A stretch of DNA of 64,000 nucleotides from an uncultured Ferrovum sp. (GTDB taxonomy: Bacteria > Pseudomonadota > Gammaproteobacteria > Burkholderiales > Ferrovaceae). Positions 34,094-43,468 of the stretch are shown piece after piece. The DNA lies in the NCBI GenBank assembly GCA_903867885.1, contig CAIPTD010000039.1, positions 1 through 64,000 on the forward strand, read 5' to 3'. The notes under the pieces were generated by a model, which made no database searches, was not told where the DNA came from, and saw nothing but the letters and a program-made list of their open reading frames with translations. Made by a program: the position numbers and the translations under genes. Positions within the stretch are counted from its first letter, which is position 1, and each line of letters begins with the position of its first letter.

Positions 34094-34999
34094 TTAAGCT
34101 GCTATCGCAGGTTGTGCACGCAAACTAAAAAAGTTCCCAACACGTTCTGCCACATCGTCCTTTCTTCGATCTAGTGTAAGTACGTGATACGTATTATCAA
34201 TCAGCCAAGTCTCGACATCTTTTGAAGCAATTCGTTGCGTAACGAAATCAACATTTTTAGTACTCGCCATATCATCTTCTGTTGAATGAACAACCAGAAC
34301 TGGGCATTGCACCTGCGCCAACGATTGGGTGACATGCCAGATTAGTTTACTGCTTTCATGGACAGTGACGAGAGGTGTTTTAAATATTCCTACTTTTTCA
34401 GCAGCGTGGGCATCTCTATTTTCTAAAACAGCATGAACCATTGCCCTGGTTCTTTCACATTTAATTCCATATGGGGCAACTTCATGCCAATACATAAAAT
34501 GTTTTAGGGGGGTCATCAAAGCCAGAGGTAACAATGAACGTCTGAGTTTTGGCATATTCCATCCATCGTAGAAAAAGGTGGGAGAGAGTAAACCCACCCC
34601 GGCTACTTGTTGCCCATGCTTCGCTGCGAGTTCTAGAGCCAACAATGCGCCCATTGAAAGTCCTGAAACAAATACTTGATGGTGGCGATCACCTAAAAAA
34701 CGAAAAGCTGCATCCACACTGGCATACCAATCTTGCCAACTTGAACGCTTTAACTCTTTGATGGAGCCGCAATGCCCTGCGAGCTGAGGAACCATCACAC
34801 TAAATCCTTTACGTCGCAGTTTGCGCGCCAAATGCCGCATTTCTGCTGGTGTACCGGTTAGGCCATGTATCAGTAAAACAGCATCCTTGCCTCTGGGTTC
34901 ATAAAATCCTGTTGGACCCAGTAACTGCTTAAGCTTGGTCATTTCGGCCTCAGAAGAGGCATTAGGGTTTGCCAGCGCCGTTGAGCTCTCAAGCATCAT
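34094..34999 (-). CDS. Alpha/beta hydrolase, carboxylesterase or thioesterase-like
   Basis: A 301-residue alpha/beta hydrolase similar in layout to carboxylesterase Est30 and monoglyceride lipases. The oxyanion segment is LLIHGLTGTP (43-52), the nucleophile S115 is in VSGLSMGALL, the acid is D242 or D243 in HSTEDDMAS, and the base is H272 in NTYHVLTLD. No signal peptide is seen, so it is cytoplasmic. Within an operon with ACP and ketosynthase it could release acyl chains from the carrier or transfer them to an acceptor. Its start overlaps the aminotransferase stop by 4 bases, and 14 bases separate it from the ACP gene. Confidence 0.85.
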   Translation of the reverse strand: MMLESSTALANPNASSEAEMTKLKQLLGPTGFYEPRGKDAVLLIHGLTGTPAEMRHLARKLRRKGFSVMVPQLAGHCGSIKELKRSSWQDWYASVDAAFRFLGDRHHQVFVSGLSMGALLALELAAKHGQQVAGVGLLSPTFFYDGWNMPKLRRSLLPLALMTPLKHFMYWHEVAPYGIKCERTRAMVHAVLENRDAHAAEKVGIFKTPLVTVHESSKLIWHVTQSLAQVQCPVLVVHSTEDDMASTKNVDFVTQRIASKDVETWLIDNTYHVLTLDRRKDDVAERVGNFFSLRAQPAIAA

Positions 35000-36372
35000 G
35001 ATGCGCCCACTCGGTGCAGTAATGCTTCCAGGAGTTGCATCCCCAGATCAATTTCAGATTCGCTGATCATTAAATTGGGTGCAAGTGTAATGACATTTTT
35101 ATAGTAGCCGCCGATATCTAAAACGAGTCCATATTTTTTTCCATTTAGGTCGATATTCCCCAGAAGACCTTCATTGAACAAGCGATCGGCTAATTTTCGA
35201 CTAGGCGTGAATCCATCGGGTTCACACAACTCAATCCTGAGCGCCAGACCTAGACCACTTACTTCGCCAATCACTTTCCAGCGCGATTTCAACGCTTGAA
35301 TTTGCTTTAGAAAATAGGAGCCACGCTCCATCACTTGCGCGCCAATATCTTCTTCCTCGGCCATTTTCAATACTTCTAAAGCCACAGCGGTCCCAAGGGG
35401 GTTTGATGCAAACGTGCTGTGCGTAGAGCCGGGTGGGAACTTTTGAGGGCTGATCAATTCTTCACGGGCCCATATCCCTGAAATTGGATTGAGGCCGTTG
35501 GTAATTGCTTTACCGAATACAAAGACGTCGGGAACAATACCAAAGTGCTCCCATGACCAGAGTTTTCCTGTGCGGTATACGCCCATCTGGATTTCATCTA
35601 CCACTAGCAAGACGTTTCGTTTCTTCAGCGTAGCCGCGAGCTTCTGCATGTAGGTGGCAGGTGGAATGACATATCCTCCTGTCCCCTGAATCGTCTCGAC
35701 ATAAAAAGCGGAGTATTCGCATTCCCCAACTTTGTCATCCCAGAAGGAGTTGTATTCTGTATCAAAGAGCTTTTCAAACTCCTTGTGGCAATACATATCG
35801 CAACTGTCGGGCTTCATACTGTAAGGGCAGCGAAAACAATAAGGAAAGGGAACAAAGTGAGCCCGATCAGAGAAATGACCATAGCGACGGCGATAGCGAT
35901 AGCTGGAGGTAATCGCTGAAGCTCCTAGCGTTCTTCCGTGATAGCCACCCATAAAAGCAAAATTAAGGCTTTTTCCTGTAAAGTTTCGCACCAATTTGAG
36001 CGAATCTTCAACCGCTTGCGAGCCACCCACATTAAAGTGAACTCGGCCCTTCTCACCGTACTCCCGCTCCATATAAGTGCAGATTTTTTCCGCCAACTCT
36101 ACTTTTTCACGGTGCAAGTATTGGCTTGCTAACTGAGGCAAGGTATCAATTTGGCGTTTAAGCACCTCTGTCAGTCGAGCATTTTTGTAGCCAAAGTTCA
36201 CGGCTGAGTACCACATCTGCAAGTCGAGATATGAGGTGCCCTCATCATCAAATAAATAACTTCCTTGGCAGCCAGAGAAGAATTTAGGGGGATCTGCGTA
36301 ATGCACCGTATCGCCGTATGAACAATACAGACGGTCTTTTTCTAGAAGGGCGTCCATCTCTGCCTTATTCAT
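34996..36372 (-). CDS. Class III PLP-dependent aminotransferase
   Basis: A 458-residue fold type I aminotransferase of the ornithine/4-aminobutyrate class. The PLP lysine is K288 in VFVFGKAITNGLNPISG, the cofactor aspartate D259 is in LLVVDEIQMGVYRTG, and STFASNPLGTAVALEVL is the usual substrate/phosphate-loop segment. Four cysteines, C179, C182, C191 and C195 (PYCFRCPYSM ... SCDMYC), form a CxxC-x8-CxxxC pattern in the large domain; similar cysteine groups occur in some archaeal-type GABA aminotransferases. The substrate cannot be read from sequence. It overlaps the HAD phosphatase upstream and the hydrolase downstream by 4 bases each. Confidence 0.88.
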   Translation of the reverse strand: MNKAEMDALLEKDRLYCSYGDTVHYADPPKFFSGCQGSYLFDDEGTSYLDLQMWYSAVNFGYKNARLTEVLKRQIDTLPQLASQYLHREKVELAEKICTYMEREYGEKGRVHFNVGGSQAVEDSLKLVRNFTGKSLNFAFMGGYHGRTLGASAITSSYRYRRRYGHFSDRAHFVPFPYCFRCPYSMKPDSCDMYCHKEFEKLFDTEYNSFWDDKVGECEYSAFYVETIQGTGGYVIPPATYMQKLAATLKKRNVLLVVDEIQMGVYRTGKLWSWEHFGIVPDVFVFGKAITNGLNPISGIWAREELISPQKFPPGSTHSTFASNPLGTAVALEVLKMAEEEDIGAQVMERGSYFLKQIQALKSRWKVIGEVSGLGLALRIELCEPDGFTPSRKLADRLFNEGLLGNIDLNGKKYGLVLDIGGYYKNVITLAPNLMISESEIDLGMQLLEALLHRVGAS

Positions 36373-37070
36373 CGCACTATCCCTGTAAGTTTAGATTGCC
36401 GGGGTAGCTCAGCTAAATTGGGCATACCCTGCAAAACTGGCCAAGCTTTAATTGATGCCAAAACATCACGGAAAGACTGGAATTCAGTAAAGGGTATTGC
36501 TTCAGCCTCGCAGTGACGAGCAAGAGATTCTTTGGCAAATACATAGTCAACTCGGCCAGACAAGCACATGTCTGAACGACCATCACCTATCAGCACTATT
36601 GGCTGTGCGGAAGCACCAGAGAGTTTTCGCGTTACCGCACATTTGCAGACACCGCTTCCTACTTCACAATCACTATCAGTATTCGGAAAATCCAATTCCC
36701 AACGACCATCTACAAAACCTAAACGATTGGCAAAGACAGGAATACCAGGAAACCCCGCTGCTTCTAAAGCTGTATGAATGGCACGCCCAATCCCATCGCT
36801 AATGATGGCAACTTCAGCAAAGGTTTGAACGTAATTCAAAAAGGGTAAGAAGCTAGCGTCCAGGCGAATCGTTGAAAAGAAACGCTCTAGCTGTTGCTCG
36901 TTTCCTGTAATCATCCTTATTTGCTGACGCATGCATTCTTTTGCCGTTATGCGCCCTTGCGCCCATTCAGCTTCAATGGCGTGCCATTCAGCGGGGGCAT
37001 GGCGCTCTAACAAGGCATCCACACTGTCTCGCAGCGATAAAGTGCCATCAAAGTCAATCACGAAAAGCAT
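36369..37070 (-). CDS. HAD-IB family phosphatase (MtnX/PHOSPHO1-like)
   Basis: A 233-residue HAD phosphatase. Motif I is D6-F-D8-G-T (VIDFDGTLSL), motif II is IISDGIG, and motif IV is LIGDGRSDMCLSGRVD. The cap insertion after motif I places it near MtnX-type and phosphoethanolamine/phosphocholine phosphatases. I chose ATG 37070 (MLFVIDFDGT); a TTG at 37088 is also in frame. It is the first gene of the six-gene operon and could dephosphorylate a phosphorylated amine or alcohol intermediate, which is inference. The CEVGSGVCKCAVTRKL stretch contains three cysteines near the expected motif III lysine. Confidence 0.85.
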   Translation of the reverse strand: MLFVIDFDGTLSLRDSVDALLERHAPAEWHAIEAEWAQGRITAKECMRQQIRMITGNEQQLERFFSTIRLDASFLPFLNYVQTFAEVAIISDGIGRAIHTALEAAGFPGIPVFANRLGFVDGRWELDFPNTDSDCEVGSGVCKCAVTRKLSGASAQPIVLIGDGRSDMCLSGRVDYVFAKESLARHCEAEAIPFTEFQSFRDVLASIKAWPVLQGMPNLAELPRQSKLTGIVR

Positions 37071-37152
37071 TGTGGTGGGCCGGAGCAAAACCGGCTGTCA
37101 GGAAAATGTTGCTAATTGTAACTGAGCTTGTTACGAATTGACCTGACTAGAT

Positions 37153-37180
37153 ATTCAGCTTACAAGAAAGCTTGCTGAAT
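37153..37180. repeat. Inverted repeat upstream of the six-gene operon
   Basis: ATTCAGC (37153-37159) and GCTGAAT (37174-37180) are perfect 7-base arms. Inside them CAAG and CTTG can form a second small stem, and CTGAA/TTCAG (37176-37186) overlaps the right side. It lies about 85 bases upstream of the HAD phosphatase start on the minus strand, a suitable place for an operator or a 5'-leader hairpin. No protein partner can be named. Confidence 0.4.
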
Positions 37181-37235
37181 CTTCAGATGAGGCGAATAGC
37201 GGGGATGAAAAGGCTTAAAAAAATTATTATATTTT

Positions 37236-37256
37236 AATTAAATCAATGATTTAATT
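37236..37256. terminator. AT-rich palindrome after the 90-residue gene
   Basis: The 21-base stretch AATTAAATCAATGATTTAATT is a near-perfect palindrome. It forms a 9-base AT stem starting 4 bases after the stop codon of the small minus-strand gene, and is followed on that strand by an A/T-rich run ending in seven Ts. The stem is weak for a terminator; it may instead be part of an AT-rich promoter zone for the operon that follows. Confidence 0.4.
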
Positions 37257-37259
37257 ATT

Positions 37260-37532
37260 TTAATGGTCGTGCTCGACCCAATACTTACGGTCTTCTACAA
37301 CGACTAAGGGCTCACGGCGCACCTGAATCGCGTCTGCATTGCGTCGAAGTTCAGCCGCGCTTCTTCGCAAACCACTGGCCAATTGCTCAGCTAAAGACTT
37401 GGATATTCCAGCCAAGCGCGAAGCAGGTGCCAACAATTGTTCCGCCTCTTCTAGCTTTTTTTCTGCTTGGTGGCGCAAAGCACCAGCCATAGCAAACAGG
37501 GGTGAATTTGATGCAACTAATTGAACAGTCAT
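37260..37532 (-). CDS. Small protein of unknown function with helical, charged middle
   Basis: A 90-residue protein if it starts at ATG 37532, or 113 if it starts at TTG 37601. The middle (about residues 17-75) is helical, with heptads of A, L, E and R (AEKKLEEAEQLL, SKSLAEQLASGLRRSAAELR), like a short coiled coil. The tail is unusual and acidic-aromatic: VVVEDRKYWVEHDH. No signal peptide, membrane segment or known motif is seen; the layout resembles phasin-like or poly-helix accessory proteins but without a recognisable signature. It stands alone between AT-rich sequence and lgt, about 117 bases from the lgt stop. Codon use appears like its neighbours. Confidence 0.6.
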   Translation of the reverse strand: MTVQLVASNSPLFAMAGALRHQAEKKLEEAEQLLAPASRLAGISKSLAEQLASGLRRSAAELRRNADAIQVRREPLVVVEDRKYWVEHDH

Positions 37533-37649
37533 GTTTTTTTGTCTCACAGTCGGCGGCAAACGGGTAACTTGTAGCAAATTGTTACTATCCTTAACGCTCA
37601 AAGTATTGACTGGTTGACGTAAGCCCTAATTTAGGTTCATTTTTTTTGG

Positions 37650-38441
37650 TTACGCCTGTTTCGCTGGCTGCGTTCCAGACCAAAGATAAAGCCCAACCCC
37701 GCCAATCATCATAGGTATACAGAGCCATTGCCCCATGCTGAGGCCTAAACTCAGCAATCCCAAAAAGTCATCGGGCTGGCGCGTGAACTCTACCAAGAAG
37801 CGAAATGCCCCATAGGCAATCAAAAATACTGCCGACAAACGACCAGGGGGCTGAGGTTTGCGGGCAAACCACCACAAGATAGCCAAAAGTACCGGGCCTT
37901 CCAAGAAAGCCTCATAGAGTTGAGAAGCATGGCGGGGTAGCATATCCACATGAGGAAATATCATCGCGTAAGCAAAATCACTGACGCGACCAGGTAACTC
38001 GCCATTAATAAAATTACCCACACGCCCCGCCCCCAAACCTATAGAAACCAGAGGCGCCACAAAGTCTGTCACCGCAAACCAAGTCTTGCCATGTCGACGC
38101 GCAAACAGCGCGCAGGCCAACATCACGCCCAATAGTCCGCCGTGAAAAGACATTCCACCCTGCCACATCTGAGGAATTTCAATGGGGTGCTCAAAAAAAT
38201 AAAGCGGCTTGTAGAACAGCACATATCCTATACGCCCACCCAAAATCACGCCCAACACAATCCACGTCACAAAATCATCAACCTGCTCTACAGTCCAATT
38301 CACCCATGGTTGCTTGCGCGCCCTTGACTTCCCTAACCAAGCGCCTCCCATGAAACCAAACAAATACATCAAGCCATACCAACGAATTGCGAGGGGGCCC
38401 AGATGAATAGCAACCGGGTCAAAGTCTGGATGGATCAGCAT
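37650..38441 (-). CDS. lgt: Prolipoprotein diacylglyceryl transferase
   Basis: A 263-residue inner-membrane enzyme that attaches diacylglycerol to the lipobox cysteine of preprolipoproteins. About seven hydrophobic segments are present. The essential region [12 protein letters not shown] is near residue 97, and the Lgt signature [18 protein letters not shown] lies near 133-150. I chose ATG 38441 ([24 protein letters not shown]), the usual family start, rather than an in-frame start at 38468. It is divergent from ilvD with a gap of about 77 bases, an arrangement common in Burkholderiales. LivK at 42287 has a lipobox and would be a substrate. Confidence 0.96.
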   Translation of the reverse strand: MLIHPDFDPVAIHLGPLAIRWYGLMYLFGFMGGAWLGKSRARKQPWVNWTVEQVDDFVTWIVLGVILGGRIGYVLFYKPLYFFEHPIEIPQMWQGGMSFHGGLLGVMLACALFARRHGKTWFAVTDFVAPLVSIGLGAGRVGNFINGELPGRVSDFAYAMIFPHVDMLPRHASQLYEAFLEGPVLLAILWWFARKPQPPGRLSAVFLIAYGAFRFLVEFTRQPDDFLGLLSLGLSMGQWLCIPMMIGGVGLYLWSGTQPAKQA

Positions 38442-38518
38442 GGTTGTAGGGGCGTGAATGTCGCCCAATAGGTTAGAATTGATTGATTATACCTAGTGCT
38501 CTCCCGGAGAATCTGACC

Positions 38519-40204
38519 ATGGCCGATAACAGCCGCAGCCAAACCATTACCGCTGGAATCCAGCGCTCCCCCAATCGCGCCATGCTGCGTGCGGTTGGCT
38601 TTAGGGATGAAGATTTCGATAAACCCATCGTTGGCATTGCCAACGGTCATAGCACCATCACCCCTTGCAATGCTGGATTAGGCGCTTTAGCTGATCGCGC
38701 TGAAGCCACCCTTAAAGCAGCGGGAGCCATGCCTCAAACCTTTGGCACCATCACCGTTTCAGATGGTATTTCGATGGGCACTCAGGGCATGAAATACTCC
38801 TTGGTTTCTCGCGAGGTCATTGCAGACGCGATTGAGACCGCTACCAGCGCGCAAAGCATGGACGGAGTTCTGGTGATCGGGGGTTGCGATAAAAATATGC
38901 CTGGCGGCATGATTGCTCTGGCTCGCATGAATATCCCCAGCATTTATGTCTATGGCGGCACCATCAAACCCGGGCACCATAATCATCAAGACCTCACCGT
39001 TGTAAGCGTATTTGAAGCGGTGGGCGGTTTTATTGCGGGTAAAACCTCTGAAGAAGACTTCAAAGCAATTGAACGCAAAGCTTGCCCAGGTGCAGGCTCT
39101 TGTGGCGGAATGTTTACGGCCAATACCATGTCTTCAGCGATTGAAGTATTAGGAATGGCGCTTCCCTACTCCTCTACCATGGCAGCCGTGGATGAGGAAA
39201 AAGCAGAAAGCACTGCAGCGAGCGCCCTTACCCTCGTTCAGGCGATCAAGAAACAAATCCTCCCAAGTCAAATCCTTACCCGCAAAGCATTTGAAAATGC
39301 GATTGCAGTCACCATGGCCGTAGGCGGCTCAACCAATGCCGTACTGCATTTACTGGCTATAGCCCATGCAGCTAAGGTGCAATTAAGTATTGATGACTTC
39401 GAGGAAATTCGTGGCAAGGTTCCCGTTTTATGTGACCTCAAGCCCTCTGGCAAATATGTTGCTACTGATCTGCACAAAGTGGGTGGAATACCACTTGTGA
39501 TGAAAATGTTGCTCAAGCAAGGACTGTTGCATGGGGATTGCATGACGATTACAGGCAAGACTGTAGCCGAAAATCTGGCTGATATACCCGACACCCCCCC
39601 CGCCAACCAAGATGTCATTCGTCCTTTCAATGATCCTGTGTATGTTGAAGGTCACCTCGCAATTTTGAAAGGCAATCTGGCCACTGAAGGTGCTGTAGCA
39701 AAAATCTCAGGCGTTAAAAATCCCAGTATCACAGGCCCTGCGCGTGTATTTGATTCTGAAGAAGACGCGATGAGTGCGATTATGAGCGAAAAAATCAAAG
39801 CGGGTGACGTGCTGATTATTCGTTATGAAGGGCCCAAAGGGGGGCCAGGCATGCGAGAAATGTTGTCCCCTACTTCTGCACTGATTGGTCAGGGATTAGG
39901 CGATGACGTGGGCTTGATCACCGATGGTCGCTTTTCAGGTGGCACCTATGGCATGGTGGTTGGTCACGTAGCCCCAGAGGCCTATGTAGGAGGAACCATT
40001 GGCTTGGTCAAAGAAGGCGACTCGATCACTATTGACGCGCATAAACGTTTGCTTCAACTCAATATTTCGGATGAAGAGTTGAACAAGCGACGCGCCTCAT
40101 GGCAACAACCACCCCTTAAGGTAACCCGAGGCGTTTTGGCCAAATATGCCCGACTGGTTTCAACCGCCAGCCGTGGGGCAGTCACCGACGCCGATCCGGA
40201 ATAA
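38519..40204 (+). CDS. ilvD: Dihydroxy-acid dehydratase
   Basis: A 561-residue Fe-S enzyme that dehydrates dihydroxy-acids in the last common step of valine, isoleucine and leucine precursor synthesis. Cluster-binding cysteines are in [29 protein letters not shown] and [31 protein letters not shown]-type sequence ([22 protein letters not shown]) is near the C-terminus. The ATG at 38519 has GGAGA about 9 bases upstream; the in-frame start at 38483 is less likely. It sits near the livKHMGF uptake operon, so supply of branched-chain amino acids by synthesis and uptake is linked in the map. Confidence 0.96.
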   Translation: MADNSRSQTITAGIQRSPNRAMLRAVGFRDEDFDKPIVGIANGHSTITPCNAGLGALADRAEATLKAAGAMPQTFGTITVSDGISMGTQGMKYSLVSREVIADAIETATSAQSMDGVLVIGGCDKNMPGGMIALARMNIPSIYVYGGTIKPGHHNHQDLTVVSVFEAVGGFIAGKTSEEDFKAIERKACPGAGSCGGMFTANTMSSAIEVLGMALPYSSTMAAVDEEKAESTAASALTLVQAIKKQILPSQILTRKAFENAIAVTMAVGGSTNAVLHLLAIAHAAKVQLSIDDFEEIRGKVPVLCDLKPSGKYVATDLHKVGGIPLVMKMLLKQGLLHGDCMTITGKTVAENLADIPDTPPANQDVIRPFNDPVYVEGHLAILKGNLATEGAVAKISGVKNPSITGPARVFDSEEDAMSAIMSEKIKAGDVLIIRYEGPKGGPGMREMLSPTSALIGQGLGDDVGLITDGRFSGGTYGMVVGHVAPEAYVGGTIGLVKEGDSITIDAHKRLLQLNISDEELNKRRASWQQPPLKVTRGVLAKYARLVSTASRGAVTDADPE

Positions 40205-40212
40205 ATACCCAC

Positions 40213-42261
40213 GTGACTAACCGCCTATCCCAATCGACTAGCCCCTATCTTCGGCAACATGCTGATAACCCCGTCGATTGGTATATGTGGGGGCCAGAGG
40301 CCCTAGAACAAGCCAAGCGAGAGCAAAAGCCTATCCTTCTCTCGATAGGTTATTCAGCATGCCACTGGTGCCATGTGATGGCCCATGAATCTTTCGAAGA
40401 TTCAGCAACAGCAGAGCAGATGAATAATCAGTTCATCAATATCAAAGTTGATCGCGAAGAAAGACCAGATATCGATCATATTTATCAAGCCGCCCATCAT
40501 TTACTCACCGGGCGAGGAGGTGGCTGGCCACTAACTATGATCCTTACTCCAGAACAAAAACCGTTTTTTGCGGGAACTTACTTTCCAGCCCAACCCCGTT
40601 ATCGCATGCCTGCATTCAGGGATTTGTTGAATAATATCCATGAAGCCTGGGTGAATCGTCGCGATGCCATTCATGAGCAAAATGCGCGTCTAATCGAAGC
40701 ACTCAAAGAAGAGTGCTCACCACCTCAACAAACCCAAGTATCGGTAGAGCAATGGCAACCTGAACAAGATGCAGATTTACCGCAAAGAGCGCGTATGGAT
40801 CTTTTGCGCAATCACGACCCCATCAACGGGGGCTTTGGTAGTGCGCCAAAATTTCCCCATCCTACTGACCTAGAACTACTGTTCACCGGCTTTCAGTTAA
40901 GTGGGGATAACAGACAATATGATGCCGTCGCGCTCAGTATGCATGGGATGGCTAATCGAGGCATGTTCGATCAGTTGGGCGGGGGCTTCTACCGCTATTG
41001 TGTGGACGCCGAATGGGCCATTCCTCACTTCGAAAAAATGCTCTACGACAATGGTCCTCTCTTGCATCTTTGCGCCGATCTTTGGAGTACCTCACGTAGC
41101 CCACGCCTACAAGAAGTCGCTCAATTAACCGTAGGCTGGTTGTTGCGTGAAATGCAAAGCCCAGAAGGCCCTTTTTACGCTGCTCTGGATGCTGACTCTG
41201 AAGGCGAAGAAGGCCTCTTTTATCTCTGGGACCGAGAAACGGTCAAAATTAACGTTCCATCTGAAAACTGGGCAGAAATTTCACATTGTTTTGGTTTAGA
41301 TCAAGCCCCTAATTTTGAGCACCATGCTTGGCATTTGCACTGGCATGCACGTTCTGACCAACCCACGTCCCAAGCGCTACTTTCTTCCTGCAAACATTTA
41401 TTTGAGATTCGGATTCCCCGCGTTCGGCCTGGCTTGGACGATAAAATCATTGCAGGTTGGAACGGCTTAATGATCAGTGGCCTTGCCCACGCAGGAAGAA
41501 TGTTTGATCGCAGCGATTGGATTATCGAGGCACATCGCGCACTGATCAGCATACAAAAGATCATGTTTATGAATGGAAGACTGCATTCCATCTACGCCGG
41601 CGGCCGGGCGCAATTCAATGCCTATCTTGATGACTACGCTTTTTTGCTACAGGCTTGTATCGAGTGTTTACAGGCGCGATGGGATTCATCCATTTTGGCT
41701 TTTGCTGAATATCTTGCTCATGCCATCTTGAATGACTTTGAGGATACCCATGCCGGTGGATATTTTTTTACCGCTCATAACCATGAAGTCTTAATTACCC
41801 GTCCACGAATCGTACATGATGCCGCCACGCCTTCTGGCTATGCCTCAGCAGCGCGTGCACTGATGATGTTAGGACACCTCACGGGTGAAATACGTTTTAT
41901 ACACTCTGCCGAAAAGGCTCTAGCCAGTGCGATACCACAAGCAAGAGATCGGCCTGCTGCTTTTGCCTCATTCATTCTCGCCTTAGAATCAGCTTTGATT
42001 GCCCCACGTATCATTATCCTGCGCGGCGAAAGCGTGGAGATGGCCGCTTGGGCTTTAGAACTCACGCGTGCAAACCTGCCCCATACCTTAATAATGTGCA
42101 TACCTCATGAGCCCGCAGAACCTCTGCCTCCAACTCTAGACAAACCAAGGCCCACTTTAAGCAAAGTCAATGCATGGGTTTGCCAAGGTGTTTCATGCTT
42201 ACCTGAACTAACCGATCTTCGCGCTGTTTTGAAGGTTTGCAATCTTTGTCCTATGCTTTAA
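40213..42261 (+). CDS. DUF255 thioredoxin-like / six-hairpin glycosidase-fold protein (YyaL, SPATA20 family)
   Basis: A 682-residue protein of the YyaL/SPATA20 family. It has an N-terminal thioredoxin-like domain with [16 protein letters not shown] (CxxC, about residues 50-53), then [14 protein letters not shown] and [23 protein letters not shown] long alpha/alpha-toroid like that of N-acylglucosamine epimerases follows ([39 protein letters not shown]). The GTG at 40213 follows the ilvD stop by 8 bases. The cellular function of the family is not established; a redox or sugar-related role is suggested only by the folds. Confidence 0.9.
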   Translation: MTNRLSQSTSPYLRQHADNPVDWYMWGPEALEQAKREQKPILLSIGYSACHWCHVMAHESFEDSATAEQMNNQFINIKVDREERPDIDHIYQAAHHLLTGRGGGWPLTMILTPEQKPFFAGTYFPAQPRYRMPAFRDLLNNIHEAWVNRRDAIHEQNARLIEALKEECSPPQQTQVSVEQWQPEQDADLPQRARMDLLRNHDPINGGFGSAPKFPHPTDLELLFTGFQLSGDNRQYDAVALSMHGMANRGMFDQLGGGFYRYCVDAEWAIPHFEKMLYDNGPLLHLCADLWSTSRSPRLQEVAQLTVGWLLREMQSPEGPFYAALDADSEGEEGLFYLWDRETVKINVPSENWAEISHCFGLDQAPNFEHHAWHLHWHARSDQPTSQALLSSCKHLFEIRIPRVRPGLDDKIIAGWNGLMISGLAHAGRMFDRSDWIIEAHRALISIQKIMFMNGRLHSIYAGGRAQFNAYLDDYAFLLQACIECLQARWDSSILAFAEYLAHAILNDFEDTHAGGYFFTAHNHEVLITRPRIVHDAATPSGYASAARALMMLGHLTGEIRFIHSAEKALASAIPQARDRPAAFASFILALESALIAPRIIILRGESVEMAAWALELTRANLPHTLIMCIPHEPAEPLPPTLDKPRPTLSKVNAWVCQGVSCLPELTDLRAVLKVCNLCPML

Positions 42262-42286
42262 TTATTTCACTTTATTGAGGTCTTCC

Positions 42287-43450
42287 ATGCCCCGCCAGCT
42301 TATACCCTTAGTCCTTAGCTTGATCACACTTGGTTTGGTTTCGTGCGGAAAAACATCCGCACCCAATTCCGCAACATCGGGAGAAATGACTGTCCTAATC
42401 GGTGCGAGCAATCCCATGACCGGACCTCAGGCACATTTAGGTAAAGATAATGAAAACGGTACCCGCCTAGCGATAGAGGATGCCAATGCTCAGGGCATGA
42501 CTATCGGTGGCAAAAAAGTAAAGTTTGAGCTGGTTTCTGAAGATGATGCGGCAGACCCTAAAACAGGCACTATTGTGGCTCAGAAATTTGTGGATCAAAA
42601 AGTCAGCGGCGTCATCGGTCACCTGAACTCTGGCACCACCATACCCGCATCCCGGATTTATTCAGAAGCAGGTATTCCTCAAATCTCCCCCTCGGCCACC
42701 AACCCAAAATATACCCACCAAGGCTTTAAAACCGCATTTCGTGTGATCCCCAATGACACCCAACAAGGGGGCGAATTGGGACGTTATGTGGCAAGTAAAA
42801 TTGGAGCAAAAACTGCTGCGGTAATGGATGACACCACGCAATATGGTCAAGGGCTCGCCAATCAGTTCGAAGAAGCAGCCAAGGCAGCGGGCGTCATGAT
42901 TCTTACGCACGAACATACTGATGATAAAGCCACAGACTTCCAAGCCATTCTGACCAATATCAAAGCAAAAAAACCAGACATCATTTTTTATGGCGGCATG
43001 GATGCGCAAAGCGGGCCAATGATGAAGCAAATTCGCTCGTTGGGAATTCCAGCCAAGTTTATTACCGGTGACGGGGGTTGCTCCACTGAGTTTTTATCCT
43101 TAGCAGGCACCTCGGGTGAGGGAGCCTATTGTAGTCTTCCCGGGATGCCCATTGAAAAAATGCCTAGAGGTGAAGATTTCAAAAAACATTTTAATGCGAA
43201 ATATGGCGAAATTCAGGACTATGCCCCCTATTGCTATGATGCTGTGATGGTCATGATTGATGCTATGAAGCGCGCCGACTCAACTGTACCGGCCAAATAT
43301 CTACCAGAGCTAGCCAAAAGTAACTTTGACGGCGTCACCGCCCACATTAGCTTTGATGACAACGGCGATCTTAAAGGTGGTGTCATTACGGTGTATCAAT
43401 TGCGCTCAGGAAAATGGGTTGCCTTGGAGACATTGGGAGCGAAGCCCTAG
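42287..43450 (+). CDS. livK: Branched-chain amino acid ABC transporter substrate-binding lipoprotein
   Basis: A 387-residue Leu/Ile/Val-binding protein of periplasmic binding fold type I. The start is ATG 42287 with GAGG 6 bases upstream. The signal sequence MPRQLIPLVLSLITLGLVSC ends in a type II lipobox (LVSC), with Gly at +2, so it should be lipid-anchored. In E. coli LivJ and LivK are soluble, so anchoring is unusual for this group. Ligand-fold motifs include IGASNPMTGPQAHLGKDNEN near the N-terminus and SGVIGHLNSGTTIPASRIYSE. It heads the liv operon; permease and ATPase genes follow directly. The ligand could also be a related amino acid or urea-type compound. Confidence 0.92.
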   Translation: MPRQLIPLVLSLITLGLVSCGKTSAPNSATSGEMTVLIGASNPMTGPQAHLGKDNENGTRLAIEDANAQGMTIGGKKVKFELVSEDDAADPKTGTIVAQKFVDQKVSGVIGHLNSGTTIPASRIYSEAGIPQISPSATNPKYTHQGFKTAFRVIPNDTQQGGELGRYVASKIGAKTAAVMDDTTQYGQGLANQFEEAAKAAGVMILTHEHTDDKATDFQAILTNIKAKKPDIIFYGGMDAQSGPMMKQIRSLGIPAKFITGDGGCSTEFLSLAGTSGEGAYCSLPGMPIEKMPRGEDFKKHFNAKYGEIQDYAPYCYDAVMVMIDAMKRADSTVPAKYLPELAKSNFDGVTAHISFDDNGDLKGGVITVYQLRSGKWVALETLGAKP

Positions 43451-43468
43451 TTATAGGCAGCACATATC

